This document shows positions 25,743 through 33,388 of a DNA stretch of 64,000 nucleotides, piece after piece. This DNA is from AC-32 sp963788215. Lineage in GTDB: Bacteria; Actinomycetota; Thermoleophilia; Gaiellales; Gaiellaceae. Position numbers and translations under genes: made by a program. Numbering within the stretch: the first letter of the stretch is position 1; every line of letters starts with the position of its first letter. Below the pieces are notes generated by a model. That model saw only the letters and a list, made by a program, of their open reading frames with translations. It had not been told where the DNA came from and did not search any database. Location of the stretch: positions 1-64,000 of the forward strand of contig CAWBFX010000010.1 of NCBI GenBank assembly GCA_963788215.1, read 5' to 3'.

Positions 25743-26510
25743 ATGGCTTTCTTCGAACTGAAAAATCTGCATGTCGCGCTCGAGGACGGGACCGAGATCG
25801 TCAAGGGTGTCGATCTCGCCGTGGACCGCGGCGAGGTGCACGCGGTCATGGGCCCGAACGGCTCCGGCAAGTCGACGCTCGCGTACTCGCTCATGGGCCA
25901 CCCGGCCTACGAGATCACCGAGGGTCAGATCCTCTTCGACGGCGAGGACGTGACCGAGCTCGCCGCGGACGAGCGCGCGCAGCGGGGTCTCTTCCTCGCG
26001 TTCCAGTATCCGCACGCCGTCCCCGGGGTGACGGTCACGAGCTTCATGCGCTCCGCGATCAACGCGGTGCGGAAGGCGCGCGCCGGCGGCGTGGACGACC
26101 CGGTGGCGATCAAGGACTTCCGCATTGAGATGCTCGCTGCGATGGAGCACCTGAAGATCCCGCGCGAGCTCGCGCAGCGCTACCTCAACGACGGTTTCTC
26201 CGGCGGCGAGAAGAAGCGCGTGGAGATCCTGCAGATGGCGATGCTGAAGCCGCGGATCGCGGTGCTCGACGAGACCGACTCGGGGCTCGACATCGATGCG
26301 CTGCGGGTCGTCGCCAACGGCGTCCAGGAGCTCGTCGGACCCGAGATGGGCGCTCTCGTGATCACGCACTACCAGCGGATCCTCAACTACATCACCCCCG
26401 ACTTCGTGCACGTCTTCGTGGGCGGGCGGATCGTCGAGGAAGGCGGTCCCGAGCTGGCGCACAAGCTCGAGGCCCAGGGCTACAAGGCATACGAGGAGGC
26501 GGTCGCCTGA
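25743..26510 (+). CDS. sufC: Fe-S cluster assembly ATPase SufC
   Basis: 255 aa ABC-type ATPase that powers the SufBCD scaffold in the cytoplasm. Walker A GPNGSGKST, signature FSGGEKKRVEILQ, Walker B AVLDETDSGLDID and ALVITHYQRIL match SufC rather than transporters. ATG 25743 gives MAFFELKNLHV, the normal start; an in-frame TTG lies two codons upstream. The stop overlaps the sufB start (TGATG). Confidence 0.95.
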   Translation: MAFFELKNLHVALEDGTEIVKGVDLAVDRGEVHAVMGPNGSGKSTLAYSLMGHPAYEITEGQILFDGEDVTELAADERAQRGLFLAFQYPHAVPGVTVTSFMRSAINAVRKARAGGVDDPVAIKDFRIEMLAAMEHLKIPRELAQRYLNDGFSGGEKKRVEILQMAMLKPRIAVLDETDSGLDIDALRVVANGVQELVGPEMGALVITHYQRILNYITPDFVHVFVGGRIVEEGGPELAHKLEAQGYKAYEEAVA

Positions 26511-27928
26511 TGGCGACGACAGAGACCGAAGTCGTTCAAGGAATCGGCTCCGACTACGAGATCAAGTACGGCTTCCACGTCGCGGAGGACTACTTCTTCA
26601 AGTCGGGTCGCGGAGTCTCGCACGAGCTGATCGACGCGATCTCGTCGCACAAGGACGAGCCGGACTGGATGCGCAAGTTCCGGCACAAGTCGCTCGACTA
26701 CTTTTTGGCCCGCCCGCTGCCGACGTGGGGGCCGGATCTGAGCACGATCGACTTCGAGAACATCTTCTATTACATCCGCCCGACTGAGAAGCAGGCCAAC
26801 ACGTGGGAGGACCTGCCGGCCGACATCAAGGACACCTGGGACAAGCTCGGCATCCCCGAGGCGGAGAAGAAGTACCTCGCCGGTGTCGGTGCGCAGTACG
26901 AGTCCGAGGTCGTCTACCACAAGCTCCAGGAGGAGCTCGAGAGCCAGGGCGTCATCTTCAAGGACATGGACTCGGGCCTGCGCGAGCACGAGGAGCTCGT
27001 CAAGGAGTACTTCGGGACGATCATCCCCCAGAACGACAACAAGTTCGCGGCGCTGAACTCGGCGGTCTGGTCGGGGGGCTCGTTCATCTACGTGCCGCCG
27101 GGCGTGAAGGTCGAGATGCCGCTCCAGGCTTACTTCCGGATCAACGCCGAGAACATGGGCCAGTTCGAGCGCACGCTGATCATCGTCGACGAGGGCGCCT
27201 ACGTGCACTACGTCGAAGGCTGCACTGCTCCGATCTACTCGACCGACTCGCTCCACTCGGCGGTCGTCGAGATCATCGTCAAGCCGACCGCGCGCTGCCG
27301 TTACACGACGATCCAGAACTGGTCGACCAACGTCTACAACCTCGTCACCAAGCGCGCCGTCGCCTACGAGAACGCGACCATGGAGTGGGTCGACGGCAAT
27401 CTCGGCTCGAAGATCACCTCCAAGTACCCGAGCATCTGGCTGCTGGGTGAGGGCGCGCACGGCGAGGTGCTGTCGATCGCATTCGCCGGCCAGGGGCAGC
27501 ACACGGACGCGGGCGGCAAGGCCGTCCACATCGCGCCGAACACGACCTCGGTGATCACGTCCAAGTCGATCTCCAAGAACGGCGGCCGCGCCGGCTACCG
27601 CGGGCTGCTCGAGGTGGCGAAGGGCGCGAAGGGTGCGAAATCGAAGGTCGTCTGCGACGCGTTGATCCTCGACGAGGACTCGCGCTCGGACACGTACCCG
27701 TACATCAAGATCGACGAGGACGAGGTCGACATCGGTCACGAGGCGACGGTCTCGAAGATCGGCGAGGAGCAGCTCTTCTACCTGATGTCGCGCGGGCTCT
27801 CGGAGGCCGAGGCCTCGGCGATGATCGTCTCGGGCTTCGTCGAGCCGATCACGAAGGAGCTGCCGCTCGAGTACGCGGTCGAGATGAACCGCCTGATCCA
27901 GCTCCAGATGGAGGGGTCGGTAGGTTGA
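26510..27928 (+). CDS. sufB: Fe-S cluster assembly scaffold SufB
   Basis: 472 aa, the main cluster-building scaffold with SufC and SufD. Conserved segments seen: FKDMDSGLREHEELVKEYFG, YTTIQNWSTNVYNLVTKRA, KSKVVCDALIL (the conserved Cys) and VDIGHEATVSKIGEEQLFYL, whose His-Glu pair lies at the SufB-SufD interface. The ATG shares a base with the sufC stop. The gene after it is not sufD but a run of VOC genes, with the first start overlapping this stop (TTGA). Confidence 0.95.
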   Translation: MATTETEVVQGIGSDYEIKYGFHVAEDYFFKSGRGVSHELIDAISSHKDEPDWMRKFRHKSLDYFLARPLPTWGPDLSTIDFENIFYYIRPTEKQANTWEDLPADIKDTWDKLGIPEAEKKYLAGVGAQYESEVVYHKLQEELESQGVIFKDMDSGLREHEELVKEYFGTIIPQNDNKFAALNSAVWSGGSFIYVPPGVKVEMPLQAYFRINAENMGQFERTLIIVDEGAYVHYVEGCTAPIYSTDSLHSAVVEIIVKPTARCRYTTIQNWSTNVYNLVTKRAVAYENATMEWVDGNLGSKITSKYPSIWLLGEGAHGEVLSIAFAGQGQHTDAGGKAVHIAPNTTSVITSKSISKNGGRAGYRGLLEVAKGAKGAKSKVVCDALILDEDSRSDTYPYIKIDEDEVDIGHEATVSKIGEEQLFYLMSRGLSEAEASAMIVSGFVEPITKELPLEYAVEMNRLIQLQMEGSVG

Positions 27929-28260
27929 TCGTCGAGCGGACGGATTTCATCTCCGTCCCGGTGACAGACATGGAGCGGGCGATGCGGTTCTACCGCGACA
28001 CGCTCGGGCTCGAGCAGGTCACCGAGGGCGGCTTCCCCGAGTTCCAGCTGGGCGAGAACGTCAGCGTCTACCTGATCGACATGGAGGCGATCGGGCAGAA
28101 GTTCAGCTCCCCGCACACGGCGCACATCGCACTGCGGGTGCCCGACGTCGAGGAGGCCAGGCGCGAGCTCGAGGCGAAGGGGATCGAGTTCCACGGCGAG
28201 ACCCGCGACTCGAGCGTGTGCCACATGGCGTTCTTCCGGACCCGGACGGGAACGCGCTGA
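27925..28260 (+). CDS. VOC (glyoxalase/bleomycin resistance) protein 1, C-terminus frameshifted
   Basis: 111 aa as read. A single VOC half-barrel: VERTDFISVPVTDMERAMRFYRDTLGL at the N-terminus, HIALRVPDVEEARRELEAKG in the middle, CHMAFFR near the end. The family motif FFRDPDGNALMLHRRY is missing in this frame but present one frame over. One added G near 28238 restores it and extends the protein to 122 aa, ending at 28292 with an ATGA overlap to the next gene. TTG start overlapping the sufB stop; GGAGG lies about 10 nt upstream. Substrate unknown. Confidence 0.75.
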   Translation: MIVERTDFISVPVTDMERAMRFYRDTLGLEQVTEGGFPEFQLGENVSVYLIDMEAIGQKFSSPHTAHIALRVPDVEEARRELEAKGIEFHGETRDSSVCHMAFFRTRTGTR

Positions 28261-28288
28261 TGCTGCACCGCCGCTACGCGCCTCCGAG

Positions 28289-29032
28289 ATGAAGGTCGGG
28301 CAAATGGACTTCCTCGCGCTGCCCGTCGAAGACGTGGCACGCGCAGACGCTTTCTACGGTGAGACGCTCGGGCTCACGCGCAATCCCCACAACTCCAGCG
28401 AGCGCTGGGTCGAGTACGAGACCGGGAACCTCACTCTGGCGATGTCCATGTTCGGCGGCTCGCTCGCGCTCGGCGTCCATGACGTGAGCGAAGCGCGGGA
28501 AGAGCTGGAGCAGCAGGGAGTCGTGTTTGCGATGGAGACCTTCGACAGCGGCGTCTGCAACGGAGCGCCGTTCGCCGATCCGGACGGCAACCGCCTTCAA
28601 CTGCACCACCGCTACGCGCCGCTCGAGCCCTTCGACGTGCCTGCTCAGGAAGTCGAGCGCACCGATTTCATCGGCGTGAACGTCCGAGACCGCGGTACCG
28701 CCTCGGAGTTCTTCGGCACGAGGCTGGGGTTACGCCGGAATCCGCTCTCGAGCGACGAGTGGCCCGAGTTCGCGGCTGACAACGTGGGGCTCGTCCTCAG
28801 CACGCCCGAGCAGAAGGGCGGCGGCGACTATCGACCGGAATACGGAGTTGCGCTCCGCGTGGGCGACGTCTCGCAGACGATGGACCGGCTCGCAGACGCC
28901 GGCGTCGAGTTCGAGTTTCCGGAGCCCTACGACAGCGGTGTGTGCCACATGGCGTTCTTCAGGGACCCAGACGGCAATGCGTTGATGCTCCACCACCGCT
29001 ATGCGCCCTACCCGGATGGGACGATGCCCTGA
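28289..29032 (+). CDS. Tandem VOC domain protein 2
   Basis: 247 aa, two VOC domains in a row (residues about 1-115 and 125-247). Each has the strand-helix start (MDFLALPVEDVARADAFY; TDFIGVNVRDRGTASEFF) and the closing DPDGNRLQLHHRY / DPDGNALMLHHRY. Domains of this fold bind a metal between paired beta-alpha-beta-beta-beta units; two in one chain could form a complete site. The paired DSGVCNGA and DSGVCHMA segments keep a Cys. Sits in the SUF operon; role unknown. Confidence 0.8.
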   Translation: MKVGQMDFLALPVEDVARADAFYGETLGLTRNPHNSSERWVEYETGNLTLAMSMFGGSLALGVHDVSEAREELEQQGVVFAMETFDSGVCNGAPFADPDGNRLQLHHRYAPLEPFDVPAQEVERTDFIGVNVRDRGTASEFFGTRLGLRRNPLSSDEWPEFAADNVGLVLSTPEQKGGGDYRPEYGVALRVGDVSQTMDRLADAGVEFEFPEPYDSGVCHMAFFRDPDGNALMLHHRYAPYPDGTMP

Positions 29033-29388
29033 TGCAGGTCGAGCGGGTGGACTTCATCAACGTTCCGACGCGCGATGCAGAGCGAACGCGCGGCTGGTAC
29101 CGCGACGTGCTCGGACTCGCGCCTGATCCGAACGAGCCCGCAGAGCTGACAGCGGGCCAAGTGACGCTCTCCTTCTGGGAGCCCGAGCGGGAGGGGTTCG
29201 AGTTCAAGCCGGATATTGGCGGTTTCGCGCTCAGGGTTGCGGACGTCGAGGCCGCCAAGGCCGAGCTCGAGGCTAAGGGCGTCGACTTCGTAGGCGCCGG
29301 CGACACGGGCGTCTGCCGGATGGCCGTCTGTCTCGACCCCGACGGCAACGCGGTCATCCTGCATCGGAGGTACAAGGCCTATGAGTAG
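29032..29388 (+). CDS. VOC domain protein 3
   Basis: 118 aa, one VOC domain: VERVDFINVPTRDAERTRGWYRDVLGL, FALRVADVEAAKAELEAKG, then DTGVCRMAVCLDPDGNAVILHRRY. It keeps the same TGVC/SGVC cysteine position as its two upstream neighbours, which points to duplication. ATG overlaps the preceding stop (TGATG), and its 3' end overlaps sufD by 8 nt, so all three VOC genes are part of the SUF transcript. Confidence 0.8.
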   Translation: MQVERVDFINVPTRDAERTRGWYRDVLGLAPDPNEPAELTAGQVTLSFWEPEREGFEFKPDIGGFALRVADVEAAKAELEAKGVDFVGAGDTGVCRMAVCLDPDGNAVILHRRYKAYE

Positions 29389-30559
29389 AACCGACGCCCT
29401 CGAGCGCTACAACGCGCTGCCGGTCCCCGACACGACCCAGGAGCACTGGCGCTTCACCGACCTCCGCGGGTTCGACCCTGACGCTTTCGGACACGACCGG
29501 GGCCAGGCCCCGGACGTGGCCGTTCCGTCCATGCTCGAGCTGGACGTGGCCGCCGAGGCCGTCGTCACCGAGACCGGCATCGAGATCGTGCGGGCGCCGG
29601 AGGGCGTTCGGTTCGAGCCGCTGCGCGACGACCACGAGCGGCTCGGCTCGCTCGTCGGCTGGCAGGACGACAAGTTCGCCGCGCACAACGCCGCCGCGTG
29701 GCAGCACGGGCTGCTCGTCGAGGTTCCCGCGGGAGTCGAGCTCGAGCGCCCCCTGTTCGTGCGCGTGACGAACGCCGTCGAGCAGGGCTCGCTCTTCTGG
29801 CGTCTGCTCGTCGTCGCGGGCGAAGGCTCGCGCTTCTCGCTCGTCGAGGAATACGCGTCTACCTCGCCGGAGCTGAGCGGCTACTTCAACGGGGTCGCTG
29901 AGCTGTTCGTCGAGCAGGCCGCGAAGCTCGAGTACGTCTCGCTCCAGAACCTCTCGCAGGAGACCTGGCACTTCGCCTCCCACCACGCCCGCGTCGAGCG
30001 CGACGCCGAGCTCGACTGGGTCAGCGGCGGCTTCGGCTCGAAGAGGGGCAAGGTTCGAATCCAGAACGACCTCGCCGGCCCGGGTGCCACCTCGCGCGTG
30101 ACCGGGGCGTACTTCGCCGACGCCGAGCAGCACCTCGACTACGACACCTTCCAGGAGCACATCGCGCCGAACACCGAGTCCGATTTCGCGTTCAAGGGCG
30201 CGCTCCGCGATCACGCCACCGCGGTCTGGCGCGGGATGATCCGCGTGGAAGAGGACGCGCAGAAGACGAACGCGTACCAGGAGTGCCGCAACCTGATGCT
30301 GTCGCCGACGACGCACGCAGTGCCGATTCCGGGCCTCGAGATCCTCGCCAACGACGTACGCTGCACCCACGGCGCAACCGTGGGCCGCGTCGACCGCGAG
30401 CAGCTCTTCTACCTGATGGCCCGCGGCCTCCCGCGGCCAGAGGCCGAGCGCTTGGTCGTGCGCGGGTTCTTCCAGGACGTGCTCGACCGGATCGAGCTCG
30501 AGCCCGTGCGCGAGGCGGTCACGAGCGCCCTCGAGGCGCGCATTCCCCAGGTCTCCTAG
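29381..30559 (+). CDS. sufD: Fe-S cluster assembly protein SufD
   Basis: 392 aa, SufB partner in the SufBC2D complex. The C-terminal core HIAPNTESDFAFKGALRD, LMLSPTTHAVPIPGLEILANDVRCTHGATVGRVDREQLFYLMARGL is diagnostic, including the conserved CTHGAT. The N-terminal 150 residues are divergent, as usual for SufD. Start ATG lies within the last VOC gene. It ends 3 nt from the stop of a convergent cytochrome lipoprotein gene. Confidence 0.93.
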   Translation: MSRTDALERYNALPVPDTTQEHWRFTDLRGFDPDAFGHDRGQAPDVAVPSMLELDVAAEAVVTETGIEIVRAPEGVRFEPLRDDHERLGSLVGWQDDKFAAHNAAAWQHGLLVEVPAGVELERPLFVRVTNAVEQGSLFWRLLVVAGEGSRFSLVEEYASTSPELSGYFNGVAELFVEQAAKLEYVSLQNLSQETWHFASHHARVERDAELDWVSGGFGSKRGKVRIQNDLAGPGATSRVTGAYFADAEQHLDYDTFQEHIAPNTESDFAFKGALRDHATAVWRGMIRVEEDAQKTNAYQECRNLMLSPTTHAVPIPGLEILANDVRCTHGATVGRVDREQLFYLMARGLPRPEAERLVVRGFFQDVLDRIELEPVREAVTSALEARIPQVS

Positions 30560-30562
30560 CTG

Positions 30563-31946
30563 CTAGATGACGCCTGCGCCGAGCAGGCAGCTGCGTAGGT
30601 AGCGGCTCGGCACGAGTGACCGGCACGCGGCCCGCCGCTCGTCCGCCGGCCCGTGAATCGAGCTGACGACCGTGCCGAGACCCTCGTAGCAGCGACCCTT
30701 GTAGCTCTGCGGCGCGGCGGTGCAGAGCGCGACCGACTGCTTGCCGGCGGCGTAGTTGTTCGCGAAGTCCCACGAGGCTCCGTCGAGGCAGTCCGTCAGG
30801 TTCCTGCCGGCCTGCCGGCAGAGGCGGAACGGTCTTGGCCGCGTGGTAGTTCGTGAAGCCGGAAGCGTCGCGGCCGAACGATTCGAAGCACGTCGCGACC
30901 CAGTCTTTCTCGCTCCGGCGGCACCACGATGCGGTCTTCGCCCAGTTGTAGTGGTCGACGGCGAGGATGCGCGCGGTGACGATCAGGTAGCAGTAGGACT
31001 TGTCGTTCTCGCCGACCGCGTTGCAGGGATAGATGGGGTCCTTCGCCTTCAGGTACTTCGAGACGCCCATCGTCGTGTCGAAGTTCTGCATGAAGACGCC
31101 GCCGGTGCACGAGTCCCGGTTGATGGGATCGTCCAGCTTGTGGCAGGTGCCGAGCGACCAGGGCAGGTCGTCGCCGCTGTAGATCATCAGCCCGTGGCCG
31201 AGGCCGTGCACGCACTGGTAGAGCAGGAACTCGTTCTTGTTCATCGCCGGGGCGCTGCAGAGCTTCTTCGCCTTGACGATGACGGCGGGCCGCGGAAGCC
31301 CCGCGAAGGCGAGCTGCATGACGCCGTGGTAGTAGCCCGAGTTGCACGTCATCGCTCCGTGTGAGAGGGCGGCGCCCGCGTCGTTCTTGTAGTACGTGAG
31401 GCCCGCGCGCCCGACCCAGTGCGAGATCTGGTGGCAGTCGGCGCGCACGCCGGCGATCGACTGGTCGTCCTTGGCGAGCTCGGCGAGCGCCTTCTCCGGG
31501 CCCTCCTTGTAGGCGAGGTTCCCGAACGCCTGGCGGAAGCAGAACGGCTTGTTGCTCTTCTCGCAGGCGGCGATCGTGGTCCCGTCGGGCTTGAAGGGCC
31601 CGGCCTGGCCGGAGCTCTTCGCGGCGTTGAAGACGTAGTCCGCGACCTGGGAGATCTGCGCGGCGGAGAGCCGCTCCTTGAAGGACGGCATCCCGTTGCC
31701 GCCCACGCGGACCTGGCGGGCCACCGTCGACTCGTCCGGCTTGAGCTCGTCCAGGTTCGGCCCGACCTGGCCCTTCGCGTTCGCGGCCTTGAGCGTGTGG
31801 CAGCCGGAGCAGCCGGCCGTCTTGAAGACGTGCGCGCCAGGCAACTTCGCCAGCGCGTCGTTCTTCGGCGCGCCACCGCTGCCGCAGCCGGCAGCCAGGA
31901 CCACGATCGCGAGAACGGCCGCGGCCGGTGCAAAGCGGAGCTTCAC
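30563..31946 (-). CDS. Cytochrome c lipoprotein with Cys/His-rich domain, copy 1 (frameshifted)
   Basis: From GTG 31946: lipobox (VVLAAGC), a class I cytochrome c domain (CSGCHTLKAANAKGQVGPNLDEL, distal GGNGMPSF), then a Cys/His-rich domain with DCHQISHWVG, HGAMTCNSGYYHGVM and CVHGLGHGLM. After NYHAAKTV the frame turns to Arg-rich nonsense. Dropping one base near 30818-30824 restores sense (RLCRQAGRN.., ending SCLLGAGVI) and a 460-aa protein that matches the neighbouring copy to its C-terminus. Presumably anchored outside the membrane. Function of the second domain unknown. Confidence 0.75.
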
Positions 31947-31962
31947 GACCGTGGCCCCGCTT

Positions 31963-33360
31963 CTAGAGGACCGCAGCGCCCTTGAGGCAGGCGTGCACGT
32001 ACTTCTTCGGCACGAGATCCTTGCAGCCCGCGGTGCGATCCTCGGTCGTCCGGTGCAGCGCGCCGACGATCGTCCCGATTCCCTCGTAGCAGCGGGCCTT
32101 CCAGGCAACCGGACTGGCCGCGCAGACCGTGACGGAGTCCTTGCCGCCGGCGTAGTTGTTCGCGTAGTCGCGGGATGCCCCGTAGATGCAGCCCGTGGCG
32201 TTCTTGCCGGCCAGCCGGCAGATCTGGACGGTGGCGTCGGGGTGGTACTCGGTCGAGCCCGAGGCGTCGCGGCCGTAGGACTCGAAGCACGTCTCGACCC
32301 AGCCCTTCTCGGCCTTGCGGCACCAGCCGGCCGTCTTCGACCAGTTGAAGCCGTCGACGGTCAGGATCCGCGAGGTCACCTGGAGGTAGCAGTAGTACTT
32401 GTCCTGCTCGCTGACGATGTTGCACGGATAGATCGGGTTGCTCGTCTTCAGGTACTTCGAGACGCCCATCGTGGAGTCGAGGTTCTGCATGAAGACGCCG
32501 CCGGTGCAGGAGATCTGGTCGAACTGGTTCTGCAGCTTGTGGCAGGTCTTGAGCGACCAGGGCAGGTCGTCTGCGCTGTAGATCATCAGACCGTGCCCGA
32601 GACCGTGCACGCACTGGTAGAGCAGGAAGTCGCTCGTATTCACGGCCGGGACTGCGCAGAGCTTCTTCGCCTTGGCGACGACGGCAGGCTTTGGGAGCCC
32701 GGCGAACGCCATCTGCATCACGCCGTGGTAGTAGCCGGAGTTGCACGTCATCGCGCCGTGCGAGAGGGCGACACCCGCGTGGTTGTTGTAGTAGACGAGG
32801 CCGGCGTGACCGACCCAGTGCGTGATCTGGTGGCAGTCGGCGTGCACCCCGGAGATCGACTTGTCGTCCTTCGCGAGCTCGGCTAGCGCTTTCTCGGGGC
32901 CCTCCTTGTAGGCGAGGTTCCCGAACGCCTGGCGGTAGCAGAACTGCTTGTTGCTCTTCTGACAGCTCGCGATCGTCGTGTTGTCGGGCTTGAATCCCTG
33001 CACCTGGCCGGAGCTCTTGGCGGCCTTCGACACGTACGACGCGACCTGCTCGATCTGCGTGTTCGACAGCCGGTCCCCGAATGCCGGCATCCCGTTGCCG
33101 CCCACGCGCACCTGGTGGGCCACGGTCACCTCGTCGGGCTTCAGCTCGTCGAGATTCGGCCCGACCTGGCCCTTCGCATTCGCGGCCTTGAGCGTGTGGC
33201 AGCCCGTGCAGCCGGCGGTCTTGAAGACGTGCGCGCCCGGCAGCTTCGCCAGCGCAGCACTCTGGGCCCCCGCGCCTCCGCCGCCGCCGCTGCTGCCGCA
33301 GCCGGCCGCGATCACGACCATCGCGAGCAGGACCCCTCCTGAAAGAATGCGCAACTTCAT
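31963..33360 (-). CDS. Cytochrome c lipoprotein with Cys/His-rich domain, copy 2
   Basis: 465 aa, intact. Lipobox Cys at 21, monoheme cytochrome c at about 35-120 (C51-x-x-C54-H55, axial Met in GGNGMPAF). The remaining 330 residues are an unfamiliar domain with 18 cysteines and the motifs DCHQITHWVGH, GAMTCNSGYYHGVMQ, YQCVHGLGHGLM, CHKL and ARCYEGIG. The even Cys count and lipobox suggest disulfides outside the membrane; CH..H and HG..HG could bind metal or heme. Strongly similar to copy 1 just downstream (16-nt gap), so a tandem duplication. Divergent from sufS by 28 nt. Confidence 0.78.
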   Translation of the reverse strand: MKLRILSGGVLLAMVVIAAGCGSSGGGGGAGAQSAALAKLPGAHVFKTAGCTGCHTLKAANAKGQVGPNLDELKPDEVTVAHQVRVGGNGMPAFGDRLSNTQIEQVASYVSKAAKSSGQVQGFKPDNTTIASCQKSNKQFCYRQAFGNLAYKEGPEKALAELAKDDKSISGVHADCHQITHWVGHAGLVYYNNHAGVALSHGAMTCNSGYYHGVMQMAFAGLPKPAVVAKAKKLCAVPAVNTSDFLLYQCVHGLGHGLMIYSADDLPWSLKTCHKLQNQFDQISCTGGVFMQNLDSTMGVSKYLKTSNPIYPCNIVSEQDKYYCYLQVTSRILTVDGFNWSKTAGWCRKAEKGWVETCFESYGRDASGSTEYHPDATVQICRLAGKNATGCIYGASRDYANNYAGGKDSVTVCAASPVAWKARCYEGIGTIVGALHRTTEDRTAGCKDLVPKKYVHACLKGAAVL

Positions 33361-33388
33361 AGACCCGGTACACGGGTACGATAGCGCC

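Noticed and set aside
32978..33388. N-terminal extension of the sufS frame through the divergent cytochrome gene
   Set aside because: The extension lies antisense to the cytochrome domain and has no SufS homology; ATG 33389 begins the normal desulfurase.
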